Source of the DNA: Sunxiuqinia dokdonensis
GTDB taxonomy: Bacteria; Bacteroidota; Bacteroidia; Bacteroidales; Prolixibacteraceae
Length of the DNA stretch: 45,376 nucleotides
Direction: 5' to 3'
Assembly: GCF_001270965.1 (NCBI RefSeq)
Contig: NZ_LGIA01000147.1
Coordinates: forward strand, 1 to 45,376
Shown: piece after piece, positions 1 through 9,153 of the stretch
Layout: every line of letters begins with the position of its first letter
Numbering within the stretch: the stretch's first letter is position 1
The notes under the pieces: model-generated
What the model saw: only the letters and a program-made list of their open reading frames with translations
Databases searched by the model: none
What the model was told of the DNA's origin: nothing
Position numbers and translations under genes: made by a program

Positions 1-131
1 CAAAATGTGGAACTGATCAACCGTTAGTTGAAGCAGGATTTGAGCGTGAAGGATTGAATGACGGATAGAAAGGGCCGCAGCAAGGCAAATTGCCATAACA
101 ATTTGCTGTAGCCCGAAAACAAAAAAGACGA
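1..131. other. Leader region before the sigma-factor gene
   Basis: No gene can be assigned. Short open stretches ending in stops at 25-27 and 66-68 could be the tail of an upstream gene cut by the window edge. Arms at 85-92 (GCAAATTG) and 99-106 (CAATTTGC) form a perfect 8-bp hairpin 25 bases before the sigma-factor start. It could be an upstream terminator without a clear T-run or part of the sigma gene's 5' untranslated region. Confidence 0.35.
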
Positions 132-719
132 TTGGCGAAAGAATCTAAACATATCGACAGGAAATTACTCCGAAAACTAAAGGATGGAGACCGGCAGGCT
201 TTTCAGCTGATTTTTGATGCTTACAGTGAGCGTCTTTTTCATTTTGCCTATTCCTACCTGAAAGATTCGGATGATACCGAAGAAATTGTTCAGGACGTTT
301 TTCTTCGACTCTGGGAAATCAGGAACGAAATTGACGAAGAGAAGTCGTTCAGAAGTTTCCTTTATAAAATGACGGTCAACCGGGTATTTAATCATCTGAA
401 ACACCAGATTGTGCGTCAAAAGTACGAAGAGCATTTGATGAGTCTCGATCCGGTTTTTAGCGAAACGCCCGAGGAAGCGTTCAGGCGAAATGAGCTGAGT
501 GATAAAGTTCAGGACGTGCTCAATAAATTGCCTGAGCAGAAAAGAAGAATTTTTGTTTTGAGTCGCTTGAAAGGATATTCAAATGTTGAAATATCGGAAA
601 AATTGGGTTTGTCGGTGCGAACGGTTGAAAACCAGGTGTACCGGGCAACTAAATTTCTGAAAGAACATTTAAAGGATGACTACTTGATCCTGATAATTGG
701 CTGTCTTTGTTTTATTTAA
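132..719 (+). CDS. ECF-type RNA polymerase sigma factor (Bacteroidota RpoE-like)
   Basis: This 195-residue protein directs RNA polymerase to a small set of promoters and normally works with a FecR-type anti-sigma factor. Region 2 lies near residues 25-65 (YSERLFHFAYSYLKDSDD, then EEIVQDVFLRLWE). Region 4 lies near residues 130-175 (LNKLPEQKRRIFVLSRLKG, then the helix-turn-helix segment GLSVRTVENQVYRATKFL). Length and motif order fit the family. The start is a TTG at 132; stops at 66 and 96 close the frame upstream and no ATG precedes region 2, so TTG is the only reasonable choice. A FecR gene follows, which is the usual order for a trans-envelope signalling module. The expected partner receptor appears to be missing (see 1993-2088). 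Confidence 0.93.
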   Translation: MAKESKHIDRKLLRKLKDGDRQAFQLIFDAYSERLFHFAYSYLKDSDDTEEIVQDVFLRLWEIRNEIDEEKSFRSFLYKMTVNRVFNHLKHQIVRQKYEEHLMSLDPVFSETPEEAFRRNELSDKVQDVLNKLPEQKRRIFVLSRLKGYSNVEISEKLGLSVRTVENQVYRATKFLKEHLKDDYLILIIGCLCFI

Positions 720-810
720 GGCAAAGTGATTGAGATTTTTGTAAATAAAGTTGAATTTTTTTTAAAATGACGTGAGTAGCTTTTTAAAGCTACTTGTATG
801 TGATAGTGAG

Positions 811-1806
811 ATGGAAGATAATCAAAACATAGAAAAGCGTTTTAAACAGCTGCTTGATAAATTTCAGGCAGTAGATTGTACAGCCAGCGAGCTGAACGAA
901 CTGGAACAATTGGTTGAAAACGAAGCCACGACTTCGGAAATTGAAAATACCATGTACCGGAAGTTGGATGCGCAGGATTATCAGGAATTGGTTCCTTTCG
1001 ACAAAGCTCGCCTGTTTCAGAGTCTCGAATGTAAAATGGACCGGGAGACGACTGAGCCAAAGCTGGTCATCAGGAAACTGCCGGGCCTTTATCGCTTACT
1101 GCCTGCGGCAGCAATCTTGGTGCTGGCCCTTGTGGTTAGCGGATTAACCACCTATTTTTTGAATGAAAGACATGCCATTGAACGACCTCCGGTTTCCTAC
1201 AGTGAGATTGTAGCGCCGGATGGAGCCAAAACCCAGGTTGTGTTGCCGGATGGTACGGTCGTTTGGTTAAATGCCGGGAGTAAACTGACCTATTCAACCA
1301 GTTTTAATCAGGACAATCGCTTGGTGAAGCTGGAAGGCGAAGGATATTTTCAGGTGGCAAAAAATAAAGAAAACCCTTTCGTGGTAGATGCTTTTGGCTT
1401 ATTGGTTCAGGGTGGAGAAACTGAATTTAATGTGAAAGCCTACTGTGATGAGCCGACCATTGAGGCTATTTTGGTTGAAGGAAAAGTTTGGCTCAAGCAC
1501 AGGACTGAAGAAATTACCAGCGATGTGTCGCTTGGTCGTAAGTACAAAGCAACTTTTTATAAGCAGCAGAACGGAGCGGTTTTGAGTTACGCGCAACCAC
1601 GCCTGGTGATTAGTCCGAATGTCGATCCGCAACCGCTTATTTCGTGGAAAAATGATCGGTTGATGGATCAAAAGAGCGAATCATTGGACAAGCTACTGAT
1701 TGAAAAAGGAAAAAATTTGGTGATGCTCTACGATCATAATCAGACTCAATTTGATTGTAGCGGTCGAATAAAAACGATTGAGAAAACAAATCATCAGTCG
1801 ATTTAA
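811..1806 (+). CDS. FecR family anti-sigma factor with degenerate C-terminus
   Basis: This inner-membrane anti-sigma factor would transmit a signal from a TonB-dependent transducer to the ECF sigma factor encoded just upstream. The ATG at 811 is chosen because its first residues (MEDNQNIEKRF) resemble a normal FecR start; a GTG at 772 would add 13 unlikely residues. Residues about 95-115 form one transmembrane helix (LLPAAAILVLALVVSGL). The FecR domain follows (APDGAKTQVVLPDGTVVWLN, then VKLEGEGYFQVAKNKENPF). A DUF4974-like segment begins near ESLDKLLIEKG and reaches a partial FDCSGRIKT, but the frame stops at 1804-1806 before the usual last 40 or so residues. A second frame just beyond (FNESIEIKTK) looks like continuation, which suggests a frameshift or deletion. 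Function may be impaired. Confidence 0.82.
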   Translation: MEDNQNIEKRFKQLLDKFQAVDCTASELNELEQLVENEATTSEIENTMYRKLDAQDYQELVPFDKARLFQSLECKMDRETTEPKLVIRKLPGLYRLLPAAAILVLALVVSGLTTYFLNERHAIERPPVSYSEIVAPDGAKTQVVLPDGTVVWLNAGSKLTYSTSFNQDNRLVKLEGEGYFQVAKNKENPFVVDAFGLLVQGGETEFNVKAYCDEPTIEAILVEGKVWLKHRTEEITSDVSLGRKYKATFYKQQNGAVLSYAQPRLVISPNVDPQPLISWKNDRLMDQKSESLDKLLIEKGKNLVMLYDHNQTQFDCSGRIKTIEKTNHQSI

Positions 1807-2529
1807 CGAATCGATTGAGATCAAAACGAAGATAAAGTGATCGAAAACTAAAACCTAAAAAACAAGAAAAAGAAAGGGAGCAGATTTTGCCGATCTACCC
1901 CCTTCTTAGAAAAATAGCTAAGTTGATTAATGCTTCATGAACTGGTCGGTTTACGCAAGCACTAATCGAATAACCGTTAACGAACCAAATTTATGAAAAA
2001 AACAAATGATCTAATTCAACTTCGGAAGGAAACTTTTACCGGGCTGTTCTCAGGTCACGGATATCTTTCATACTGCACAAAGACTTAAGCGACTATTTGT
2101 GAGCCAATTCTGTTGGTCATTTCAAGGTTTGTTCGATTTTTACAGTTGTGAATTTTTTGTTCAGGTAGTGCGTAGTTCCTAAACTCTTGCTTGCTTGGTA
2201 CAAGTTCCGAACATCCTTCGGCGTCGAATTTCCTGCATGACCAGTAGCCTGGCTTTTGTGGTCCCCTCATGAGATATTGAAAATAAAATCACTATTCAAA
2301 ATGCTCAACAATAATAGTAAACCTAAATATTCATTGTATGAACTCTAAATTGAAAACCTAAGTGAAAATTATGAGAAAAAACAAAAAACGTAACCACTTG
2401 CCTGAACGGGGCGAGGAAATCCTTTCATTTTACTCTTTGAAAAAAACGGTGCCTGCCCTGGACATGCACTTAACTTGTTTGCAAAACAGGTACACGCCAG
2501 GGAGCACTTTATCAATTTTGTTAACCTAA
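1807..2529. other. Relic intergenic region between the sigma/FecR pair and the sus-like operon
   Basis: This is about 720 bases without a convincing intact gene. It begins with decayed FecR C-terminal sequence, continues with a purine-rich leader (near 1860-1990) of the kind that often precedes TonB-dependent receptor genes, and then shows a broken receptor start at 1993. A 61-codon minus-strand frame at 2085-2270 has no recognisable motif. At 2371-2529 a 52-codon plus-strand frame (starts MRKNKKRNHLPERGEEI) stops one base before the TIG lipoprotein start. It may be a leader peptide or chance, because it has no signal peptide or family resemblance I recognise. The promoter of the downstream operon must lie here, but I could not fix a TAnnTTTG box. 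Confidence 0.5.
1993..2088 (+). pseudogene. Remnant of the 5' end of a TonB-dependent transducer (SusC/FecA-like)
   Basis: An ATG at 1993 opens a 31-codon frame starting MKKTNDLIQLRKETFTGLF. In this lineage such a basic leader typically precedes the signal peptide and STN signalling domain of the receptor encoded directly after sigma and FecR genes. The frame then loses any resemblance to a signal peptide and stops at 2086-2088. Its position after FecR and its leader-like sequence make a deleted receptor the best explanation. The call rests on a short stretch and on recall of family N-termini, so it is tentative. Confidence 0.4.
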
Positions 2530-3969
2530 ATGATTATGAGAATGAAAAATTTCATTACAAAAGGTCGCGGGACCATTCATTTTATCATGCTGGCATTTTT
2601 TGTTTTCAGCTTTGCAAGCTGCTCGGATGATGACCCGGTTCAAACGACCCCGCCTTATGATCCATCGAAACCGATCGTGGTTTCAGACTTTACACCCAAA
2701 ACGGGTGGTGTTGGTCAACGATTGGTGATTTATGGTGAAAACTTTGGAAATGACCCAGAATTGATTCGCGTGTTTATTGGTGGCCAGGAAGCCATTGTGA
2801 TTGGCGTGAATGGGGAAAGCCTTTATTGTCTTGTACCTGAAAAAGCTTATGACGGTACGATTGAAATCTATATGGGCGACCGTCCGGAGCCATTGGCTGT
2901 AGGGTCAGAGGTATTTGCCTATGAGCGAAAAATGGTCGTAAGCACGCTGGCTGGCTTTAGAAACGATCGGGATGATCAAGGATGGATTAATGGGCACTTC
3001 GACGATGCGGCCGGATTTCGTGAACCCGCTTTCATGAAGTTTGACCCCTTGAATCCAGATCATCTTTATGTGTCGTATGACCATGGCCCCGGAATTTACC
3101 TGATTAATTTCGCGGATAGCACGGTCACCCAGCACCTCACCTCTTCGGCAGGAAACTGGTGGCGGATACGTAGTCTGGACTTCTCCATAGACGGAGAATA
3201 TATGATTGTGTCGCATGACCAGTGGGATCCGAATGGCATCAGTACGTCCATCATGTCAAGAGCCAATGGATTTAAAGACCCACAGATTTTGACCACATCG
3301 CGGGCTTGCAACGGCGCTTCAGTTCACCCGGTGAATGGCGAAATGTATTTCAATGGCTATGAAAAAGGCGAATTCTACCGGTTCGATGTCATGAACTCAA
3401 AACCAATTATTGGTGATGCAGGATTAGGAACGAAAGATTATGAAACTTTATTCTTGGTTCAGGACAATGGGTGGGAGTTCAATGTTCAGATTCACCCCTC
3501 AGGAAACTATGCTTATATCGTAGTTGTCAATCAACACTATATATTACGCACCGACTACAACTGGGATGAGCAACGTTTCAGCCAGCCTTATTTGGTGTGC
3601 GGTGAGCCTCGCGTCGGAGGTTGGGAAGACGGTGTGGGATCGAAAGCACGCTTAAGAAATCCTTATCAGGGCGTATTTGTGAAAAATCCTGACTATGCCG
3701 GTGAAGCTGATGAGTATGACTTCTACTTTACCGAGCAGCACAATCACGATCTCCGCATCTTAACGCCTGAGGGCAAGGTGACCACATTTGCGGGTCGCGG
3801 AAGCTCCAGCATCAACCCCGATCCCTGGGGGTATGTTGAGGGAGATTTGCGCCAGGAAGCCCGTTTTGACCAACCCACAGGCTTGGCCTACAATGAGGCA
3901 GAAAAAGCGTTTTACGTGATGGATCACCAGAACCGTCGTCTCCGCAAAATAGCCTTGGAGGATGAATAA
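2530..3969 (+). CDS. TIG/IPT-domain surface lipoprotein with NHL-type repeats
   Basis: This is a predicted outer-membrane surface lipoprotein of 479 residues and the first gene of a sus-like operon. The N-terminus is a lipoprotein signal with lipobox FASC (Cys near residue 31), followed by a short acidic linker. A TIG/IPT immunoglobulin-like fold covers about residues 48-125 (DFTPKTGGVGQRLVIYGENF). The rest resembles NHL/beta-propeller repeats (STLAGFRNDRDDQGWINGHF early, VTTFAGRGSSS with FDQPTGLAYNEAEKAFYVMD near the end). It is likely a surface glycan-binding accessory protein, although no substrate can be read from sequence. ATGs at 2530, 2536 and 2542 are all possible starts. Its stop overlaps the first possible SusC start by 8 bases, so the two genes are probably translationally coupled. 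Confidence 0.85.
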   Translation: MIMRMKNFITKGRGTIHFIMLAFFVFSFASCSDDDPVQTTPPYDPSKPIVVSDFTPKTGGVGQRLVIYGENFGNDPELIRVFIGGQEAIVIGVNGESLYCLVPEKAYDGTIEIYMGDRPEPLAVGSEVFAYERKMVVSTLAGFRNDRDDQGWINGHFDDAAGFREPAFMKFDPLNPDHLYVSYDHGPGIYLINFADSTVTQHLTSSAGNWWRIRSLDFSIDGEYMIVSHDQWDPNGISTSIMSRANGFKDPQILTTSRACNGASVHPVNGEMYFNGYEKGEFYRFDVMNSKPIIGDAGLGTKDYETLFLVQDNGWEFNVQIHPSGNYAYIVVVNQHYILRTDYNWDEQRFSQPYLVCGEPRVGGWEDGVGSKARLRNPYQGVFVKNPDYAGEADEYDFYFTEQHNHDLRILTPEGKVTTFAGRGSSSINPDPWGYVEGDLRQEARFDQPTGLAYNEAEKAFYVMDHQNRRLRKIALEDE

Positions 3970-6900
3970 ACCAAAAAATAAACAGACTGATTTTATGACT
4001 AAATATTTAATACTAGGTATGTTGTTTCTCGGTTTCTCGATCGGTGTATTTGCACAGGAGACCGTTGAAGTAACCGGTATCGTAACCGATGCCAATAATG
4101 AACCACTGCCAGGTGTAAGTGTCTACGTAATCGATGTTCCCGGTTTGGGTACAATTACCGACGGTGACGGAAATTACAAGATTAAGATGCCTGCTTATAA
4201 AGAATTGACTTTTTCCTATATCGGATTCGAAAAAGTAAGTGTACTGATCAAGGAGCAGCGTGTGGTGAACATCACGATGCAGGAGTCAGAAGATAGTGTA
4301 TTGGACGAGATTGTCGTGACGGGAACGGGAGCACAGAAAAAGATCTCGGTAACCGGTGCCATTACGACCATCGATATGAAAGATCTGAAATCGACTCCTT
4401 CTTCAAATTTGTCCAATGCCCTGGCTGGTAATGTGCCGGGAATCATGGCCATGACCACTTCAGGACAACCCGGAAAAAATATCTCGGAATTCTGGATTCG
4501 TGGAATCTCGACCTTTGGTGCCAGCTCAGGCGCCTATGTGTTGGTTGACGATTTTGAACGTGATTTGAACGAGCTGAATATCGAAGATATTGAATCCTTC
4601 ACGGTTCTGAAAGATGCTTCTGCAACGGCCATTTACGGTTCGAAGGGTGCTAACGGCGTTGTTCTGATCACCACCAAGAGAGGTAAAGCCGGTAAGGTGA
4701 ATATTGATGTGAAGATTGAAAATTCGTACAACACCAGGACGATCACACCGGACTTTGTGGATGGAAATACCTACGCCAATTTGCTAAACGAATCGCGGAT
4801 TACCCGTAATCAGGCACCTATTTATCAGCCTGAGGAGCTCGAAATCCTACGTTTGGGACTGGATCCTGATTTGTATCCCAATGTTGATTGGAAAGGATTG
4901 TTGCTTCGCGACGGCGCGATGAGCCACCGGGCCAACTTGAATATCAATGGTGGTGGATCAACGGCCCGTTATTATGTATCGGCCAGTTATGTGGAAGAGG
5001 AAGGGATGTACAATACAGACAGCTCACTGCGAGATGACTACGACACCAATGCGAACTACATGCGCTGGAACTATCGTTTAAATACGGATCTCGATATCAC
5101 GAAAACCACTTTGTTAAAAGTTGGTGTTTCCGGATCGTTGGCCAAGCGCAACAGCCCGGGCTTGGGTGACAACGATGTTTGGGGTGAGCTGTTTGGCTAT
5201 TCACCCACCCGTACCCCGGTTGTGTATTCGAATGGATTTGTACCGGCCGTTGGTACAGGTAACCAGACCAACCCTTGGGTGGCTGCCACGCAAACCGGAT
5301 TTAATGAGCACTGGGAAAATAAAATCCAGACCAATGTTGCGTTGGAGCAGAATCTGGATTTTGTGACCGACGGCCTTCGTTTTACCGGACTTTTCGGCTA
5401 CGATACCAACAACTACAACAACATCAACCGCCGCAAATGGCCAGAGCAGTGGAGAGCCGAGCGGGCACGCGATTCAGAAGGAAACCTGGTGTTTACCCAT
5501 ATTGCTAATCCTCGTGAGATGTATCAGGAAAGTGGTTCATCGGGTGATCGACGCGAATTTTTGAACCTGATGTTCAACTACGATCGCGGTTTGAAAGCGC
5601 ATCACTTTAGCGGAACGGTGAAATATACCCAAGACTCTTTTGTTCGTACACAAAACCTGGGAGATGATCTGAAAAACGGGGTTGCTGAGCGAAACCAAGG
5701 GCTTGCGGGACGTGTTGCCTACAACTGGAGCCTTCGCTATTTTGCCGACTTCAACTTTGGGTACACTGGCTCGGAGAACTTTGCCAGAGGACACCAGTTT
5801 GGATTCTTCCCCGCCTACTCATTCGCCTGGAACGTGGCGGAAGAAGGTTTCGTGAAGAATAATTTCAAGTGGGTGAACATGTTCAAAATTCGTTACTCGC
5901 ACGGAAAGGTGGGTAATGATAACATGGGCAATGAGCGTTTCCCGTACCTCTATACTATTGAGGGTGGCGGTGCTGGTTATGAATGGGCCGACTATTCGTT
6001 CGATCGGAATTATACGGGTATGAGGTTCACTCAAGTGGCATCTCCTTACGTTACCTGGGAAGTAGCGACCAAAAGTGACCTTGGTTTAGACCTTTCGCTG
6101 TTTGACGACCGTTTCAGTGCCACTGTGGACTATTTTGATGAGAAGCGTGAAGGAATCTACATGGCACGTAATTACCTTCCGCAAATGGTGGGGCTTGAAA
6201 GTGCTCCAAGAGCTAATGTGGGAGCTGTAAAGTCGGAAGGTTTTGATGGCCGCGTGGCGTACAAGCAAAAAGTAGGTGAGGTCGATATGACCGTCAGGGG
6301 TAACTTCACCTACAGTAAAAATGAGATCCTGGAGCGGGATGAGGAAAACAATGTTTATCCTTATCAAATGGAAAGAGGCTACCGTGTTGACCAGGCCCGA
6401 GGTTTAATTGCCTTGGGATTGTTCGAAGATTATGATGATATCCGCAACAGCCCCGAGCAGCAGTTTGGACCCTACCAGCCGGGAGACATCAAATACAAGG
6501 ACGTCAATGGTGATGGTGTGATCAACGATGGCGACCGTGTGGCCATTGGTGCAACCCGCCGGCCAAACCTGATCTACGGTATTGGATCATCGGCCCGGTG
6601 GAAAGGCCTGGACGTGAATGTTCACTTCCAGGGAGCCGGAAAGTCTAGCTTCTTTATCTACGGAAAAACGGTTTACGCCTTCAGCGAAGGCGAATGGGGA
6701 ACCGTATTGAAAGACCTGATGGGACCCAACCGCTGGATTTCTTCTGAGATCTCCGGCGATCCGGCAACAGAAGATCCCAATGCTTCCTACCCGCGCTTGA
6801 GCTTTGGCGGAAATGGTAACAATTACCGTGAGTCAACTTACTGGCTGCGAAACGGAGCCTACCTTCGCTTGAAGACAGTTGATGTAGGTTACACGCTTCC

Positions 6901-7072
6901 CAAACAGGTGGTCAACAAGCTGCACTGCAATAACATTCGCATATTTGTGGTAGGTACCAACCTGCTGACCTGGTCCAAATTCAAACTGTGGGATCCGGAA
7001 ATGGCTAATCCACGCGGTGAAGAGTATCCGCTGACGAAATCAATCACGCTTGGACTAAACATTAATCTGTAA
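3962..7072 (+). CDS. SusC/RagA-family TonB-dependent outer-membrane transporter
   Basis: This is a TonB-dependent channel that would import an oligosaccharide across the outer membrane together with the SusD lipoprotein encoded next. A signal peptide ends at GVFAQ. It is followed by a CarboxypepD_reg-like domain (VTGIVTDANNEPLPGVSVYV), the plug domain (VVTGTGAQKKISVTGAITTI; LVDDFERDLNELNIEDIESF; the SusC signature LKDASATAIYGSKGANGVVL) and a beta-barrel ending in LTKSITLGLNINL. Its 1036 residues are normal for the family. There is no N-terminal STN domain, so it is not an obvious partner for the upstream sigma/FecR pair. The start at 3962 overlaps the preceding gene by 8 bases; an ATG at 3995 would give a more compact signal peptide. 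Bases 5358-5429 are repeated at the right end of the window. Confidence 0.95.
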   Translation: MNKPKNKQTDFMTKYLILGMLFLGFSIGVFAQETVEVTGIVTDANNEPLPGVSVYVIDVPGLGTITDGDGNYKIKMPAYKELTFSYIGFEKVSVLIKEQRVVNITMQESEDSVLDEIVVTGTGAQKKISVTGAITTIDMKDLKSTPSSNLSNALAGNVPGIMAMTTSGQPGKNISEFWIRGISTFGASSGAYVLVDDFERDLNELNIEDIESFTVLKDASATAIYGSKGANGVVLITTKRGKAGKVNIDVKIENSYNTRTITPDFVDGNTYANLLNESRITRNQAPIYQPEELEILRLGLDPDLYPNVDWKGLLLRDGAMSHRANLNINGGGSTARYYVSASYVEEEGMYNTDSSLRDDYDTNANYMRWNYRLNTDLDITKTTLLKVGVSGSLAKRNSPGLGDNDVWGELFGYSPTRTPVVYSNGFVPAVGTGNQTNPWVAATQTGFNEHWENKIQTNVALEQNLDFVTDGLRFTGLFGYDTNNYNNINRRKWPEQWRAERARDSEGNLVFTHIANPREMYQESGSSGDRREFLNLMFNYDRGLKAHHFSGTVKYTQDSFVRTQNLGDDLKNGVAERNQGLAGRVAYNWSLRYFADFNFGYTGSENFARGHQFGFFPAYSFAWNVAEEGFVKNNFKWVNMFKIRYSHGKVGNDNMGNERFPYLYTIEGGGAGYEWADYSFDRNYTGMRFTQVASPYVTWEVATKSDLGLDLSLFDDRFSATVDYFDEKREGIYMARNYLPQMVGLESAPRANVGAVKSEGFDGRVAYKQKVGEVDMTVRGNFTYSKNEILERDEENNVYPYQMERGYRVDQARGLIALGLFEDYDDIRNSPEQQFGPYQPGDIKYKDVNGDGVINDGDRVAIGATRRPNLIYGIGSSARWKGLDVNVHFQGAGKSSFFIYGKTVYAFSEGEWGTVLKDLMGPNRWISSEISGDPATEDPNASYPRLSFGGNGNNYRESTYWLRNGAYLRLKTVDVGYTLPKQVVNKLHCNNIRIFVVGTNLLTWSKFKLWDPEMANPRGEEYPLTKSITLGLNINL

Positions 7073-7083
7073 AATCTTATCAA

Positions 7084-9138
7084 ATGAAACGAAATAAAAT
7101 GAAGACACTGTATCTTCTATTAATTACAGCGCTGGGCGTGAGCGTGCTCTCTTCCTGTGCTGACTATCTGGAGTCTGACCAGTATTTTAAGGATCGGATG
7201 ACGCTGGATAAAGCATTCTCGAGTAAGCAGTATTCGGAAGAGTGGCTGGCACATGCCTATTCTGACCTGCGCGATGAGAATGCCGATGTGGCCAGTAAGG
7301 GATATACGCCGCATTGCTTTGCCGACGACATGTATTATGGCGACCGCGATGCCAATTACGACATCAGTAATGCCTCAGCATTGTCATACAACGAGTTTCA
7401 CACCGGTATGTATTCTGAGAATGAGAAGCAAGGCAGCTGGCTTCAATCCTACAGGGGCATTCGCAATGCCACCACTTTCATTCATAACATCGACATCAAT
7501 GAGGAGATGACATTGGAAGAAATCGCTGACTACAAAGCACAGGCGCGCTTTGTAAGGGCCTATTATTATTGGCTTCTTCTACGCAAGTATGGCCCCATTC
7601 CATTATTGCCGGATGAAGGGATTGACTATACTGACAGCTACGACGAAGTAGCCACTCCCCGCAGTACGTATGAGGAGTGTGCAGAGTATATTGCCAGCGA
7701 AATGTTGCTGGCAGCGCAGGATTTGCAAGTGAGCCGCGATCGTTTGGCCATTGCCCGCCCAACGCGCGGAGCAGCCCTGGCTACCCGCGCCAAAGTGCTG
7801 TTGTATGCGGCCAGTCCTTTGATGAATGGCAATACCGATGATTATGCCATGGAACTGGTGGATGATGAAGGCAACCAATTGCTGTCAACCACTTACGACG
7901 AGGAGAAATGGGCCAGAGCAGCAGCTGCTGCCAGAGATGTCATGGAACTTGGGGTGTATGAACTCTACACGGCCAGCTTTCGCGAAACGGGGAATTCTTC
8001 CTATCCTCCAACTATTGTTCCACCTTACGATGCAGAATTCTCAGACAAAAACTGGCCGGAAGGCTGGAAGAATATTGACCCGTTTGAGTCGTATCGGTCT
8101 GTATTTAATGGTACTGCCGGTGCCGAAAATCCCGAACTGATCTTCACGCGGGGAGATAACGGCGGTGAGAACGGGCAGGCGATGGTAGCACACCAGTTAC
8201 CCCGTGTGGCCAACGGCTGGAATACCCAAGGTTTAACACAGAAGCAGGTTGATGCCTACTACATGAACGATGGAACGGATGCTCCGGGTAAAGACAAGGA
8301 GATTGGAAGAGGCGATGGTAGCGATCGTGTTTCCGGTTATGTCACACAGGATGATGTGGACAATGGCTTATACAAGCCACTGAGAGAAGGTGTTTCCCTG
8401 CAGTATGCCAACCGCGAACCTCGCTTCTATGCGTCGGTAGCTTATAATGGCAGTGTTTGGCACCTCGAAAATGAGCCTGACAGCTGGAACAAGGAACAAC
8501 AGGTGTTTTATTACCGTGGCGATGGGAACGGTTATACCAATACCATGTTTTGGCTGCGTACCGGTATTGGCGTGATGAAGTTTGTACACCCACGCGACAC
8601 CTACCGCGATGGACAAATTGGGCGCATTGTTCCCAAACTCGAACCAGCGATTCGTTACGCAGATATTCTGCTGATGTATGCCGAAGCTTTGAATGAATTG
8701 ACCGGATCGTATAATATTCCATCATGGGATGGAAGCACAACTTACGCGATTAGTCGTGATGTCAACGAGATGAAAAAGGGCATTCGCCCTGTCCGGATTC
8801 GTGGTGGTGTGCCAGACTATCCGGCCGAAGTTTATGCCAGCCAGGATGAGTTTCGCAAAACGGTGAAACGTGAGCGCCAGGTAGAACTGATGGGCGAAGG
8901 ACAACGTTACTACGATCTGCGTCGTTGGAAAGATGCACCTGTAGAAGAATCTTTACCAATCTATGGTTGCAACGTGTTGATGACCAGTGATCAAAGAGAC
9001 TTGTTTCACACGCCGGTGGCTGAGTGGGCGCTTCAATCGACCTTCTCGCGTAAAATGTGGTTCTGGCCAATCAGGCACAGTGAACTGAAGCGGAACAAAC
9101 GCCTGACGCAGAACCCGGGATGGACTTATAATGACTAA
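7084..9138 (+). CDS. SusD/RagB-family nutrient-binding outer-membrane lipoprotein
   Basis: This is a surface lipoprotein that caps the SusC channel and binds the substrate. A lipoprotein signal peptide ends in the lipobox LSSC (Cys near residue 26) and is followed by ADYLESDQYF. The N-terminal half has the TPR-like helical character of the family (SWLQSYRGIRNATTFIHNI; ARFVRAYYYWLLLRKYGPIP). The C-terminus carries the typical SusD ending (FRKTVKRERQVELMGEGQRY then YDLRRWKDA). At 684 residues it is on the long side. It lies 11 bases after SusC. An internal ATG at 7102 (MKTLYLLL) is an equally good start. Confidence 0.95.
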   Translation: MKRNKMKTLYLLLITALGVSVLSSCADYLESDQYFKDRMTLDKAFSSKQYSEEWLAHAYSDLRDENADVASKGYTPHCFADDMYYGDRDANYDISNASALSYNEFHTGMYSENEKQGSWLQSYRGIRNATTFIHNIDINEEMTLEEIADYKAQARFVRAYYYWLLLRKYGPIPLLPDEGIDYTDSYDEVATPRSTYEECAEYIASEMLLAAQDLQVSRDRLAIARPTRGAALATRAKVLLYAASPLMNGNTDDYAMELVDDEGNQLLSTTYDEEKWARAAAAARDVMELGVYELYTASFRETGNSSYPPTIVPPYDAEFSDKNWPEGWKNIDPFESYRSVFNGTAGAENPELIFTRGDNGGENGQAMVAHQLPRVANGWNTQGLTQKQVDAYYMNDGTDAPGKDKEIGRGDGSDRVSGYVTQDDVDNGLYKPLREGVSLQYANREPRFYASVAYNGSVWHLENEPDSWNKEQQVFYYRGDGNGYTNTMFWLRTGIGVMKFVHPRDTYRDGQIGRIVPKLEPAIRYADILLMYAEALNELTGSYNIPSWDGSTTYAISRDVNEMKKGIRPVRIRGGVPDYPAEVYASQDEFRKTVKRERQVELMGEGQRYYDLRRWKDAPVEESLPIYGCNVLMTSDQRDLFHTPVAEWALQSTFSRKMWFWPIRHSELKRNKRLTQNPGWTYND

Positions 9139-9153
9139 TCTTTAAAAAGATAG

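Noticed and set aside
2085-2270. 61-codon minus-strand gene in the relic region
   Set aside because: No signal peptide, motif or neighbour on that strand supports it.
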